From CAIKMD01 sp036501365 (GTDB lineage Bacteria; Pseudomonadota; Alphaproteobacteria; ATCC43930; CGMCC-115725), in assembly GCA_036501365.1 (NCBI GenBank), contig DASYAL010000074.1, positions 1-64,000 on the forward strand: 64,000 nt of DNA, written 5' to 3'. This document shows, piece by piece, positions 10,630 through 18,373 of the stretch. Below the pieces are notes generated by a model. That model made no database searches. It was given only the letters and a program-made list of their open reading frames with translations, and was not told the origin of the DNA. Numbering within the stretch: the first letter of the stretch is position 1; every line of letters starts with the position of its first letter. A program made the position numbers and the translations under genes.

Positions 10630-11301
10630 TTAGAGCACGAACGCCGCGCGGCGCGCAAATCCCGGCAAAGGATGGACCGTCGCATCGAAAATCGACCGGC
10701 TCGATACCTTGCCCTCGGCGCGCGTCATCAGCACCGCCGCGCCGCAACCCGAATCCGCCGGGCTCGCCGCGCCCTCGGTCACCGTGACGAGGCGCCCGCC
10801 TTCGGCGAGCTGGTCGCTGACCGCCGTCGGGATCTCGCCGACGCCGCCATTGATCAGAATGACATCATAGGGCGCGCCGGCGCGCCAGCCCTCGTTGAGC
10901 GGCGCCTCGTGCAGCGCGACATTGGCGATGCCGAGCGCCGCGAGATTGGCGCGCGCCGCGGCGGCGAGCCGCGGCTCGCTCTCGACCGCGTCGACCGTCG
11001 CCGCCATCCGCGCCACAAGCGCGGTGGCGTAGCCGGTGCCGCAACCGATCTCGAGCACCTTGTCGTCCTTGCCGATGTCGGCGAATTGCAGCAACCGCGC
11101 CAGGACCAGCGGCTCGATCAGATAGCGGCCGCCGCCCAGCGGGACGTCATCATCCACATAGGCGATGCCGCGCAGCGCGGTTGGCAGGAAACGCTCGCGC
11201 GGCACGGTGAGGAAGCCCTCCAGCACCGCCTCGTCGGTCACCTTATTGGTGCGCAGTTGGCACTCGACCATATTTAGCCTGGCGGCGGGTTCGTTGATCA
11301 T
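10630..11301 (-). CDS. Protein-L-isoaspartate O-methyltransferase family protein
   Basis: 223 aa SAM-dependent methyltransferase of the Pcm family, which repairs isoaspartyl residues. Motif I, V-L-E-I-G-C-G-T-G, sits at residues 82-90. The N-terminal block N-M-V-E-C-Q-L-R-T-N-K-V is the mark of the alphaproteobacterial branch usually found beside tolC. I chose the ATG at 11301; a Met ten codons later (11271) is the other option, while longer upstream frames would overlap tRNA-rich sequence. Members of this branch are annotated by similarity and isoaspartate repair activity is not assured. Confidence 0.85.
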   Translation of the reverse strand: MINEPAARLNMVECQLRTNKVTDEAVLEGFLTVPRERFLPTALRGIAYVDDDVPLGGGRYLIEPLVLARLLQFADIGKDDKVLEIGCGTGYATALVARMAATVDAVESEPRLAAAARANLAALGIANVALHEAPLNEGWRAGAPYDVILINGGVGEIPTAVSDQLAEGGRLVTVTEGAASPADSGCGAAVLMTRAEGKVSSRSIFDATVHPLPGFARRAAFVL

Positions 11302-11450
11302 GGCTGCGCAAAATGAGTCATGGAAAGCCGAGCGTTTATAGAGGCTTGTCGCGCGGCTGACAATGCGCTCGGGTGACGCAGCGGGGCGCGGCGCACGACG
11401 CGGTCGGTGGACGGGATGGCGGCGGCGCTTTATATCTCGCCGGCGTCGCC

Positions 11451-11524
11451 GGCCGGATGGCAGAGTGGCTATGCAGAGGACTGCAAATCCTCGTACAGCG
11501 GTTCGATTCCGCTTCCGGCCTCCA
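11451..11524 (+). tRNA. tRNA-Cys (GCA)
   Basis: Full cloverleaf, 74 nt. The acceptor stem GGCCGGA pairs with TCCGGCC, the discriminator is U, and CCA is encoded. The anticodon stem GAGGA/TCCTC encloses a loop with anticodon GCA at 11483-11485. The T arm contains GGTTCGATTCC. It lies 84 bp before tRNA-Asn on the same strand. Confidence 0.97.
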
Positions 11525-11607
11525 ATGCGCACCACCCGGAGTGGTGGCATGGCGCGCGCGGCTTTGTTATAAGCCCGCGCGCGCTTACGGCGACGCCCGA
11601 AACCTAT

Positions 11608-11682
11608 TCCGGGGTAGCTCAGCGGTAGAGCAATCGGCTGTTAACCGATCGGTCCTCGGTTCGAATCCGAGCCCCGGAGCCA
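11608..11682 (+). tRNA. tRNA-Asn (GUU)
   Basis: 75 nt. The acceptor stem TCCGGGG pairs with CCCCGGA, the discriminator is G, and CCA is encoded at 11680-11682. The anticodon stem ATCGG/CCGAT holds CTGTTAA, with anticodon GTT at 11640-11642. The D loop reads TAGCTCAGCGGTAGAGCA. It is followed within 10 bp by a terminator hairpin. Confidence 0.97.
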
Positions 11683-11690
11683 GATAAAGC

Positions 11691-11720
11691 AAGGGCCGAG
11701 CGAGACACGCTCGGCCCTTT
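11691..11720. terminator. Intrinsic terminator between tRNA-Asn and cynS
   Basis: Perfect 12-bp stem AAGGGCCGAGCG / CGCTCGGCCCTT with a 5-nt AGACA loop, followed by a T-containing tail (TCGCGTTT). Because the stem ends in A:T pairs on both sides, it could terminate both the rightward tRNA transcript and the leftward cynS transcript, which ends 12 bp away. Confidence 0.8.
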
Positions 11721-11731
11721 CGCGTTTCCGC

Positions 11732-12220
11732 TCACGCTTCCTTGAAGCCGTAATCCGGCACGCCCTGCTGATTGCCGTAATATTTGTAGGGCAGGAATTT
11801 GCCCGACATGGTGATCCGGACACGGTCGCCCTTGGGATTGGGCTCGCGCGCGAGCGCGATGTCGAAATCGATCGCCGACATGATACCGTCGCCGAATTCC
11901 TCCTCGATCAGCGCCTTCCAGGCTGGGGCGTTGACCATCACCAGCTCGTAGAAGCGATAGATTAGCGGGTCGGTTGGCGGCATCGGCGTGCCGGTGCCGC
12001 GCAACGGCACCTCGTTGAGCATCGCTTGCTCGGCTTTGGTGAGGCCGAAGAGCTCGGCAGCGCGCGCCGCCTGCGTCTTGACCAGCTTCATCTGGCCCAA
12101 GAGCGCGCTGACGATCAGCACGTCGGACATCCCGCCAATCTGGTCGCAGATAAAGCGCCAGCTCCAGCCTTTCTCGCGCTTGATATCGAGCAGCTTCTCG
12201 GTCAAATCGGCACGCTTCAT
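11732..12220 (-). CDS. cynS: Cyanate hydratase (cyanase)
   Basis: Catalyses cyanate plus bicarbonate to ammonia and carbon dioxide. 162 aa, close to the 156 aa E. coli enzyme. The catalytic triad is intact: R89 and E92 in Y-R-F-Y-E and S115 in G-I-M-S-A, matching R96/E99/S122 of E. coli with a constant offset of 7. The N-terminal helix-turn-helix-like domain (about 1-80) and the C-terminal K-Y-L-P-Y-K-type core strand (K-F-L-P-Y-K) are both present. I chose the ATG at 12220, preceded by GAGGAGATGG. It is divergent from an MFS transporter across 172 bp. It may serve cyanate detoxification or nitrogen supply. Confidence 0.95.
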   Translation of the reverse strand: MKRADLTEKLLDIKREKGWSWRFICDQIGGMSDVLIVSALLGQMKLVKTQAARAAELFGLTKAEQAMLNEVPLRGTGTPMPPTDPLIYRFYELVMVNAPAWKALIEEEFGDGIMSAIDFDIALAREPNPKGDRVRITMSGKFLPYKYYGNQQGVPDYGFKEA

Positions 12221-12392
12221 CGTCCATCTCCTCGGGTTCGGGCGCGGTGTCGCGCGGCTTGATGACAAGCCTGGCCGTGCAAGAGCGATGCCAGTCTGTC
12301 CTCTCTACGGGCCTTTCCTCGCCTGTTCGGCATCGTGCTAGAGTTGGCAACGCTGCCCCAAAAACACGAAATCCAGCAGCGGGAGGAGACCC

Positions 12393-13628
12393 ATGGCGCG
12401 GCCATCGTCGAAGCACTACGAGGATATCCTGATCGGGCTGATGTTCCTGACCTTCGGCACGATCTTTCTCGACCGCATGGCGCAGTTTTATCTCGCGCCC
12501 TACATCATTCCGGATCTCCACGTCAGCAACCAGCAGCTCGGCATGATGGCCTCGATCCTGGGCATCGCCTGGGCGCTGAGCTGCGTCTTCTTCGGCGCGA
12601 TCTCCGACCGCGTCGGCCGGCGGAAGATCCTGATCCCCGCCATCTTCGTGTTCTCGGCGCTGTCCTGGCTTTCGGGCATGGTGCATTCCTTCGGCGAGAT
12701 GATGCTCGTTCGCTTTCTCCTGGGCCTCGCCGAGGGCGCCTGCTACTCGCCGCTGATGGCGACGACGGAAGAATCCTCGAGCGACCACCGCCGCGGCCGC
12801 AATGTCGGCCTCGTCGTGAGCTCCGCGGCGCTCGTCGGCACCGCGATCGCTCCCATCCTCACCACCCAGGTGGCGGCGCATATCGGCTGGCGCTGGTCGT
12901 TCTTCGTCGCCGGCGTGCCAGGCATGATCCTCGGCCTCGTCATCTGGTGGTATGTCGCCGAATCGAAAGGGCGCCGTCACGTCGGCGCGGAGCCGTCGCA
13001 GCCCGACTACCGCGAGTTCTGGACCCTGCTGCGTTACCGCAACGTCCTGCTCTGCGCGCTCGCCGCGGCCGCCAACCTCACCAGCCTTTTCCTCTACGCC
13101 GTGTTCGCGCCGCTCTACATCACCCAGGTCGCGCAACAGGCGCCGACGACGGCCGGCTTCCTGATGGGCGCGGGCGGAACCGGCGCCTTCCTGGCCGGCT
13201 TCCTGCTGCCGGCCTTGAGCGACAAGGTCGGGCGAAAACCGGTCTTGGCCGGCATGGCGATCGCCTCGATGCTGCTGCCGCTGTCGCTGCTGCCGCTGGG
13301 ACTCTACCAGCACCTCTATCTGCTGGGTTTCCTGCAATTCATCTTCAGCACCAGCCAGGCGATCACCTGCGTGGTGCTGGTGCTGATGCCGACCGAGAGC
13401 GTGCCGGCGAAGTTCACCGCCACCGCGATCGCGCTCTGCACCATGGCAGCGGAACTCGTCGGCTCGACCCTCGGGCCCGCCGTCGGCGGCATCGTTGCCG
13501 GCGCCTATGGGCTCGAGCCGACCCTCATCATGGCCTCGCTCGCCAATGTCGTGGTGCTCGGCGCGGTGCTGTGCCTCGTCGAGACGCGCGGCCGGCGGGC
13601 ACGGCCGGCGGCGATGGCGGCGGCATAA
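12393..13628 (+). CDS. MFS transporter
   Basis: 411 aa major facilitator with about 12 membrane helices. Motif A, G-A-I-S-D-R-V-G-R-R-K, sits between helices 2 and 3 (about 68-78), with a partial copy S-D-K-V-G-R-K-P in the second half. Helix 4 carries R-F-L-L-G-L-A-E-G, as in the anion:cation and sugar-acid symporter branches. GGGAGGAG precedes the ATG. It is divergent from cyanase, so transport of cyanate or a related small anion is conceivable, but its sequence does not resemble CynX strongly enough to claim that. A binding protein gene follows 79 bp later on the same strand. Confidence 0.85.
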   Translation: MARPSSKHYEDILIGLMFLTFGTIFLDRMAQFYLAPYIIPDLHVSNQQLGMMASILGIAWALSCVFFGAISDRVGRRKILIPAIFVFSALSWLSGMVHSFGEMMLVRFLLGLAEGACYSPLMATTEESSSDHRRGRNVGLVVSSAALVGTAIAPILTTQVAAHIGWRWSFFVAGVPGMILGLVIWWYVAESKGRRHVGAEPSQPDYREFWTLLRYRNVLLCALAAAANLTSLFLYAVFAPLYITQVAQQAPTTAGFLMGAGGTGAFLAGFLLPALSDKVGRKPVLAGMAIASMLLPLSLLPLGLYQHLYLLGFLQFIFSTSQAITCVVLVLMPTESVPAKFTATAIALCTMAAELVGSTLGPAVGGIVAGAYGLEPTLIMASLANVVVLGAVLCLVETRGRRARPAAMAAA

Positions 13629-13707
13629 CGCAAGCGCGCCCGCTTCTCCCTTTGGCATGACGGAACGCCGCCGCTAGATTGTCCGCGGACACGTGAGGGA
13701 GGAAATC

Positions 13708-14676
13708 ATGCGCTTCATCGGGGCGGCCGCGCTGGGCGCGGCGCTATTGGCTTGCGGCAGCGCGCACGCCGCCGACGCGACCTGGCAGCACGCGATCATC
13801 GCCGCGAAAAGCGATGCCGGTGAGCTCTACATGGTCGGCAAGGGCTTTGCCGAGAAGCAAGGGCTGAAGCTCGAGCTCACCCAGGTCGACAACGACGCGA
13901 TCGGTTTGAAGGCGCTGATCGCCGGCCAGGTCGACAGCTATGAAGGCAGCCCGACCGGCGCGATGATCGCGGCGTCGCGCGGCGCCGATGTGAAGATCCT
14001 CGGCTGCCAGTGGCCGGGCCTGCCGCATGGCGTGTTCGTGCGCGGCCCCATCACCAAGCCCGCGGATTTGAAGGGCAAGACAATCGCGATCTCGCAGCCG
14101 GGCGCGATGCCCGACCAACTCGTGCGCGCCTTGCTCGCGCGCTACAACCTCTCGCCGGACGACGTGAAATTCGCCAATCTCGGCAGCGACAACGACCGCT
14201 ACAAGGCGCTGGTCGCGGGCGTCGTCGATGCCGCGGTGATCTCGGGCGAGTATATGCCGATCGCCGAGAAGGCCGGCGTCCATCTGCTGCTGCGCGGCCG
14301 CGAGGTGCTGCCCGATTATCTCCGCGTCTGCATCATGTCGAGCAGCAAGGTCGAGAAAGCGCGGCACGACGATCTCGTCCGCTTCCTCACCGCCGAGATG
14401 AATGCGATGCGCTATGTCGTCGGCCATCGCGACGAGACCATCGCCCTGACCCAAGCAACCGCCGGCACCAAGCCCGACGATCCGCGCCCCGCTTATATGT
14501 ATGACGACGCGGTGAAGACGCATGCGCTCGATCCCGATCTCGGCCTGCCGATCGCCAAGCTCGACTGGATGCAGCAGCAATCGGTCAAAGCCGGCGACCA
14601 GCCCAAGCTCGTCGATCTCAAGGCGGTCGCCGACGATGGCCCGCGCGCGGAAGCGCTGAAGAAGGTCGGGCCGTAA
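13708..14676 (+). CDS. ABC transporter substrate-binding protein, NitT/TauT type
   Basis: 322 aa SsuA/NMT1-type periplasmic receptor. The ATG at 13708 is preferred over an in-frame GTG at 13693, because GAGGGAGGAA lies in front of it and the signal peptide then starts properly (cleavage after S-A-H-A, about residue 21). The mature protein shows lobe patterns M-V-G-K-G-F-A-E-K-Q-G-L-K-L and L-K-G-K-T-I-A-I-S-Q-P-G. This is the only receptor in the window followed by its own ATPase and permease (14817-16411). A repeat A copy lies between it and the ATPase gene. The ligand may be a sulfonate, nitrile-derived anion or aromatic acid; cyanate is possible given cynS nearby but unproven. Confidence 0.88.
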   Translation: MRFIGAAALGAALLACGSAHAADATWQHAIIAAKSDAGELYMVGKGFAEKQGLKLELTQVDNDAIGLKALIAGQVDSYEGSPTGAMIAASRGADVKILGCQWPGLPHGVFVRGPITKPADLKGKTIAISQPGAMPDQLVRALLARYNLSPDDVKFANLGSDNDRYKALVAGVVDAAVISGEYMPIAEKAGVHLLLRGREVLPDYLRVCIMSSSKVEKARHDDLVRFLTAEMNAMRYVVGHRDETIALTQATAGTKPDDPRPAYMYDDAVKTHALDPDLGLPIAKLDWMQQQSVKAGDQPKLVDLKAVADDGPRAEALKKVGP

Positions 14677-14697
14677 CTTCGCGAATGCCTCCTATCT

Positions 14698-14782
14698 CGT
14701 CATTGCGAGCAAAGCGAAGCAATCCAGAGCATCGCGCGAAGCTTGGATTGCTTCGTCGCGCTTCGCGCTCCTCGCAATGACG
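14698..14782. repeat. Dispersed palindromic repeat, family A, copy 2
   Basis: Compact 85-bp member. The ends CGTCATTGCGAG / CTCGCAATGACG are a perfect 12-bp inverted pair, and GAAGCAATCCA / TGGATTGCTTC form an inner perfect 11-bp pair, so the RNA can form one long hairpin. It is inserted between the receptor and ATPase genes of an ABC operon, 34 bp before the ATPase start. Confidence 0.85.
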
Positions 14783-14816
14783 AAAAGAGCGAGCATGGCG
14801 GCGAACGGTCATTATT

Positions 14817-15653
14817 ATGGGTGAGGTCAGCCTCGTCGAGGTCTCGAAACGCTTTCGCCTGAAGACCGAGGAAGGCGAGCATGTCGTCCAGGCGCTCGAC
14901 CGCGTGAGCTTCTCGGTGCGCGACGGCGAGATCGCGGTGCTGATCGGCCCCTCGGGCTGCGGCAAGACCACCGCGCTGCGGATCGCGATGGGGTTGGATC
15001 GCGCCACCAGCGGCCGCGTCACCGTCGACGGCGCCGCGGTCGCCGGCTGCGGCCACGATCGCGGCATGGTGTTCCAGCATGCCGAGCTGCTGCCGTGGCT
15101 GACCGCGATCGAGAACGTGATGTTCGGGCTCGAGATGAAAGGCCTGCGCGGCCGCGCTCTCGATGAGACGGCGTTGCGTTATCTCGATCTCGTCGGTCTC
15201 GCGGGCTCGGCGCGGCGCCGGCCGCACCAGCTCTCGGGCGGGATGAAGCAGCGCGTCGGCATCGCCCGCGCGTTGGCGATCGATCCCAAGGTGCTGTTGA
15301 TGGACGAGCCGTTCGGCGCGCTCGACGCGCAGACGCGCGAGGCGATGCAGGCCGAGCTGCTCGATATTCATGCGCGGACGAAGAAGACCATCCTATTCGT
15401 CACCCACGATCTCGACGAGGCGGTGCTGCTCGCCGATCGCGTCATTGTTCTGCGCGAAGGCCGGCTGCAAGAAATCATGGAGGTGCCGCTGCCGCGGCCG
15501 CGCGGCGATCTCGCCGCTTTGCGCGGCACCGCCGCTTTCGCCGAGACGCGCTATCGCATCTGGCAAGCGCTGCACGAGGTACCGGCCAGCGGCGCCGGTG
15601 ATCGCGCGCGAGGAGCGAGCGATGCCGCTAGCCACTCCAAGCCAACGCCATGA
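14817..15653 (+). CDS. ABC transporter ATP-binding protein, NitT/TauT type
   Basis: 278 aa ATPase of the SsuB/TauB/NrtD group. Walker A G-P-S-G-C-G-K-T-T is at 44-52, the signature L-S-G-G-M-K-Q-R at about 140-147, Walker B V-L-L-M-D-E-P at about 159-165, and the H-loop histidine in F-V-T-H-D. The usual C-terminal extension is short and basic. Its stop codon overlaps the permease start by 4 bp (ATGA), so the pair is translationally coupled. The ATG follows a weak ribosome site, perhaps because repeat A lies just upstream. Confidence 0.93.
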   Translation: MGEVSLVEVSKRFRLKTEEGEHVVQALDRVSFSVRDGEIAVLIGPSGCGKTTALRIAMGLDRATSGRVTVDGAAVAGCGHDRGMVFQHAELLPWLTAIENVMFGLEMKGLRGRALDETALRYLDLVGLAGSARRRPHQLSGGMKQRVGIARALAIDPKVLLMDEPFGALDAQTREAMQAELLDIHARTKKTILFVTHDLDEAVLLADRVIVLREGRLQEIMEVPLPRPRGDLAALRGTAAFAETRYRIWQALHEVPASGAGDRARGASDAASHSKPTP

Positions 15654-16411
15654 ATTTGCCGCGCTGGGCGATCACGACGATCTCGGTCTTGGTGTTCCTC
15701 GCGCTCTGGGAGTTCTTCGGCCGCGACGTCAATCCGGTCTTCGGCTCCTATCCCAGCGCGATCGCCGAAGCCTTCGTCGCGCTGGCGCGCTCGGGCAAGC
15801 TCTGGACGGCCCTCTTCCAGAGTCTCCAGCCTTTCGTCGTCGGTTATCTCCTGGCGATCGCCGTCGGCGTGCCGCTTGGCCTCGTCGTCGGCCGCTTCCG
15901 CACCGCCGAGGCGGCGTTCGGCATCTATGTCACCGCCGGCTATGCGATGCCGCTGGTCGCGCTGGTGCCGCTTCTCATCCTATGGCTCGGCCTCGGCTTC
16001 GCGGTGAAAGTCGCGGTGGTGTTCCTGATGTCGATCTTCCCGGTCTGCATCAACACCTGGGCCGGCGTGCGCGCCGTGCCGGTGACCTTGATCGAGGTCG
16101 GGCAATCGCTGGTCGCGCCCGACAGCGTCATCCTGCGCCGCATCATCCTGCCGGCGACCTTGCCTTACATCATGGCCGGCATCCGGCTCGCGGTCGGCCG
16201 CGCCGTCGTCGCCATGGTGATCGCCGAATTCTTCACCGCGATCTCGGGCCTCGGCGGCATCATCATCCAGTCGGCGAATAACTTCGACACCGCGACGATG
16301 TTCGTGCCGGTGGTGATCCTGATGGTGCTGGCGATCGGCCTCAATGCGCTGATCGTCTGGATCGAGCGCGTGGTCGCGCCCTGGCAAGCCGAGCTCGCGG
16401 GACGCGAGTGA
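15650..16411 (+). CDS. ABC transporter permease, NitT/TauT type
   Basis: 253 aa inner membrane permease with about six helices (binding-protein-dependent transport component fold). The cytoplasmic EAA-like loop lies around residues 150-170 (V-G-Q-S-L-V-A-P then I-L-R-R-I-I-L-P-A), the docking site for the ATPase at 14817. It completes a receptor-ATPase-permease importer with the upstream genes. A strong inverted repeat follows its stop codon by about 10 bp. Confidence 0.93.
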   Translation: MNLPRWAITTISVLVFLALWEFFGRDVNPVFGSYPSAIAEAFVALARSGKLWTALFQSLQPFVVGYLLAIAVGVPLGLVVGRFRTAEAAFGIYVTAGYAMPLVALVPLLILWLGLGFAVKVAVVFLMSIFPVCINTWAGVRAVPVTLIEVGQSLVAPDSVILRRIILPATLPYIMAGIRLAVGRAVVAMVIAEFFTAISGLGGIIIQSANNFDTATMFVPVVILMVLAIGLNALIVWIERVVAPWQAELAGRE

Positions 16412-16419
16412 AAATCCCC

Positions 16420-16464
16420 GCGCTTACACGACCTAGGTTGGCTAGGTGGTGGTCGTGTAAGCGC
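16420..16464. terminator. Perfect 14-bp hairpin between convergent genes
   Basis: GCGCTTACACGACC (16420-16433) pairs perfectly with GGTCGTGTAAGCGC (16451-16464) around a 17-nt loop. An A7 run follows on the plus strand, so a leftward transcript would have its U-run before rather than after the stem and a rightward one has no U-run. The position between the permease stop and the stop of the small minus-strand gene favours transcript end formation or 3' protection. Confidence 0.5.
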
Positions 16465-16473
16465 AAAAAAATC

Positions 16474-16725
16474 CTAAATCGGATTCTTCACGCCCCAGGG
16501 GCTGCGCAGCTGATTGGGCACTTGCGCGCCCGGCTGATCGAAGGCGTCCGGGCTGACCGGATTGCTGACCTCGTAGATGCCGGCGCAGAGGCCGAGCATG
16601 ATGACGGTGATGATCCAGTAGCGTCCGCTGATGCCCAGGAAGCGGCGATCGAGCGGAGCGCGACGCAGGTGCTCGTGAGGGTGGTGATGCCCGTGATGAC
16701 GCGTACTCGAGGTAGGCGCGATCAT
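16474..16725 (-). CDS. His-rich single-helix small membrane protein, unknown function
   Basis: 83 aa. The N-terminal 20 residues hold seven histidines, clustered as H-H-G-H-H-H-P-H-E-H at about 10-19. One transmembrane helix follows (about 37-54, R-Y-W-I-I-T-V-I-M-L-G-L), then a polar tail with several Pro and Asn residues. I do not recognise a family. The gene is divergent from a ZIP metal transporter at 16884, and the His cluster would suit a metal-binding accessory role; that is inference. A coding origin is supported by the coherent membrane segment and location, not by homology. Confidence 0.6.
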   Translation of the reverse strand: MIAPTSSTRHHGHHHPHEHLRRAPLDRRFLGISGRYWIITVIMLGLCAGIYEVSNPVSPDAFDQPGAQVPNQLRSPWGVKNPI

Positions 16726-16749
16726 GCCGCAAGGCTAGGGCCCGCGCCG

Positions 16750-16764
16750 TTAACGAGACGTTAA
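16750..16764. promoter_or_regulatory. Candidate operator in the ZIP / His-rich protein divergent region
   Basis: TTAACG-AGA-CGTTAA, a perfect 6-bp inverted repeat with 3-bp spacer, lies in an AT-richer patch of the 158-bp region shared by two divergent genes, 25 bp from the small gene's start. It does not match a Zur or Fur box that I can name. Confidence 0.35.
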
Positions 16765-16883
16765 GTTATGCTAAAGGTCGATGCGACCGCGCCATGTTCC
16801 CGGCTCGGTCATTGAAAGTCTCCCGATTTGCCATATAAATCGCCGCCTTCCGCCGCCTTGCCGCTTCCCGCTCCGAACCAACG

Positions 16884-17603
16884 ATGATCTTCGCCGTCAG
16901 CATCGCGACCTTTTTCATGACCCTGCTCGGCGGGCTCTTGGCGCTGCGGCTGAAAGACCGTCTGCATCTCATTCTCGGCTTCAGCGCCGGCGCGGTGATC
17001 GGCGTCGCCTTTTTCGACCTCATCCCCGAGGCGCTCCAATTGGCGGCACCGCCTTTCAGCACCCCGGCGGTGCTCGCCGTGGTCGCGCTCGGCTTCATCG
17101 CCTACATGATCCTCGACCGCACCATCGCGCCGCGCAGCCACAAAGACGCGCCGGCACGTCCGCCCTGGCAGCGCGGCATGCTTGGCGCCGGCAGCCTCGC
17201 CGTGCACAGCTTCTTCGACGGCTTCGCCATCGGCCTCGCTTTCCAAGTCTCGGCCGCGGTCGGCGCCGTCGTCTCGGCGGCGGTACTGGTGCATGATTTC
17301 TCCGACGGCGTGAACACGGTCGGCATCGTGCTCGGCAATCAGGGCGGCCGCCGCCAGGCGCTCGGCTGGCTGCTGATCGATGCCGCCGCGCCGGTGCTCG
17401 GCGCCGCGACGACCTTGCTGCTGCGCTTTCAGCCGGACGTACTCGGCTTCGGCCTGGCGCTGATCGCGGGATTCTTCCTCTATATCTCGGCGAGCGATCT
17501 CCTGCCCGAGAGCTATCACGACCATCCGACCGGCTGGACGACGGCAATGACCATCCTCGGCGTGGCGACGCTCTACATCGCGATCCGCCTCAGCGGGCTT
17601 TAG
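16884..17603 (+). CDS. ZIP family metal transporter
   Basis: 239 aa, about eight membrane helices. The metal-binding helix pair typical of ZIP proteins is present: H-S-F-F-D-G-F-A-I-G in helix 4 and V-H-D-F-S-D-G-V-N-T in helix 5. A short cytosolic loop follows helix 3. ZIP proteins move Zn2+ or other divalent metals into the cytosol; the ion here is not set by sequence alone. An inner membrane location is expected. The gene is convergent with the 2OG oxygenase at 17610 (6 bp apart), which may be coincidental. Confidence 0.88.
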   Translation: MIFAVSIATFFMTLLGGLLALRLKDRLHLILGFSAGAVIGVAFFDLIPEALQLAAPPFSTPAVLAVVALGFIAYMILDRTIAPRSHKDAPARPPWQRGMLGAGSLAVHSFFDGFAIGLAFQVSAAVGAVVSAAVLVHDFSDGVNTVGIVLGNQGGRRQALGWLLIDAAAPVLGAATTLLLRFQPDVLGFGLALIAGFFLYISASDLLPESYHDHPTGWTTAMTILGVATLYIAIRLSGL

Positions 17604-17609
17604 GGCAGG

Positions 17610-18251
17610 TTAGAACGGCAGCAGCTTCTTGACCCGCGCCGAGAGGCCGTGGCGCAGCCGCTCGCGGCGCACCACCGCCGCGCTTTCGACCCAGTTGAGC
17701 TGCACCACGCGGCGCGGCCCGCTCGCCGGCGCATGGCCATGCCACGAATTCTTGGTCACGCGAAAGGCGAGCAGCGTCCCCGCGGCGGGCGGGACTTCGG
17801 TGATCACGTCGTCGAGATTGTCGGGCGAGCGCAGCAAGCGCAGCCGGCCGCCCGGCGCCTCCCAGGCCTCATTCATGTAGACCAGTACGGTGATGAGCTT
17901 GGTCGCGGTGTCGGTGTGGATGCTGCCGTCCTTGGCCTGCGCCTGGCCGCGCACCGTCACCATCGTCGGGCGATCGCCGAGATCGAGCGCGAATTTCTCG
18001 GCGAAGACGGCGCGCATCGCCGGGCCTTCGAGCTCGACGAGGAAGGCGGCGAAGGCCGGGCCGTAGCGCAAATCGGCGACCGGGAAGCTGCCCGGCCGGT
18101 CGATCTTGGGATAATCGGCCGAGAGGGCGGCCAGCGCCGCCGGCGGCACGAAGCCGGGCACGACGAGGTAAGGGAACGGCTCGGTCTCGAGCGGCGTCTT
18201 TTCCACCAGGGCGAGATCGACGGTGCGATCCGTCACAGCCGCTTCGTTCAT
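17610..18251 (-). CDS. 2-oxoglutarate/Fe(II)-dependent oxygenase family protein
   Basis: 213 aa. The iron-binding facial triad can be read as H112-x-D114 (I-H-T-D-T-A-T-K) with a distal His in W-H-G-H (H171 or H173), and the 2-oxoglutarate-binding arginine in G-P-R-R (180-181). The core double-stranded beta-helix spans about 95-190. The ATG at 18251 is used; a longer frame exists but begins in sequence without coding character. The enzyme should hydroxylate a small molecule or protein side chain; the substrate is unknown. The gene is divergent from a secreted Pro-rich protein. Confidence 0.75.
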   Translation of the reverse strand: MNEAAVTDRTVDLALVEKTPLETEPFPYLVVPGFVPPAALAALSADYPKIDRPGSFPVADLRYGPAFAAFLVELEGPAMRAVFAEKFALDLGDRPTMVTVRGQAQAKDGSIHTDTATKLITVLVYMNEAWEAPGGRLRLLRSPDNLDDVITEVPPAAGTLLAFRVTKNSWHGHAPASGPRRVVQLNWVESAAVVRRERLRHGLSARVKKLLPF

Positions 18252-18373
18252 GCCGCCATCATAAACGCCCGCGCGACAAAGACCAGCCGGGACACCGCCG
18301 CAATATCGCCGCAAACGCGCCCCAGAAACGCGCCCCGCCGGGTCCAAGCTTTTGCGAATAAGCGGAGCTGGCC

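Noticed and set aside
11360..11450. Extended N-terminus of the Pcm-like protein up to 11550
   Set aside because: It would run through tRNA-Cys sequence; the conserved family start is at 11301.
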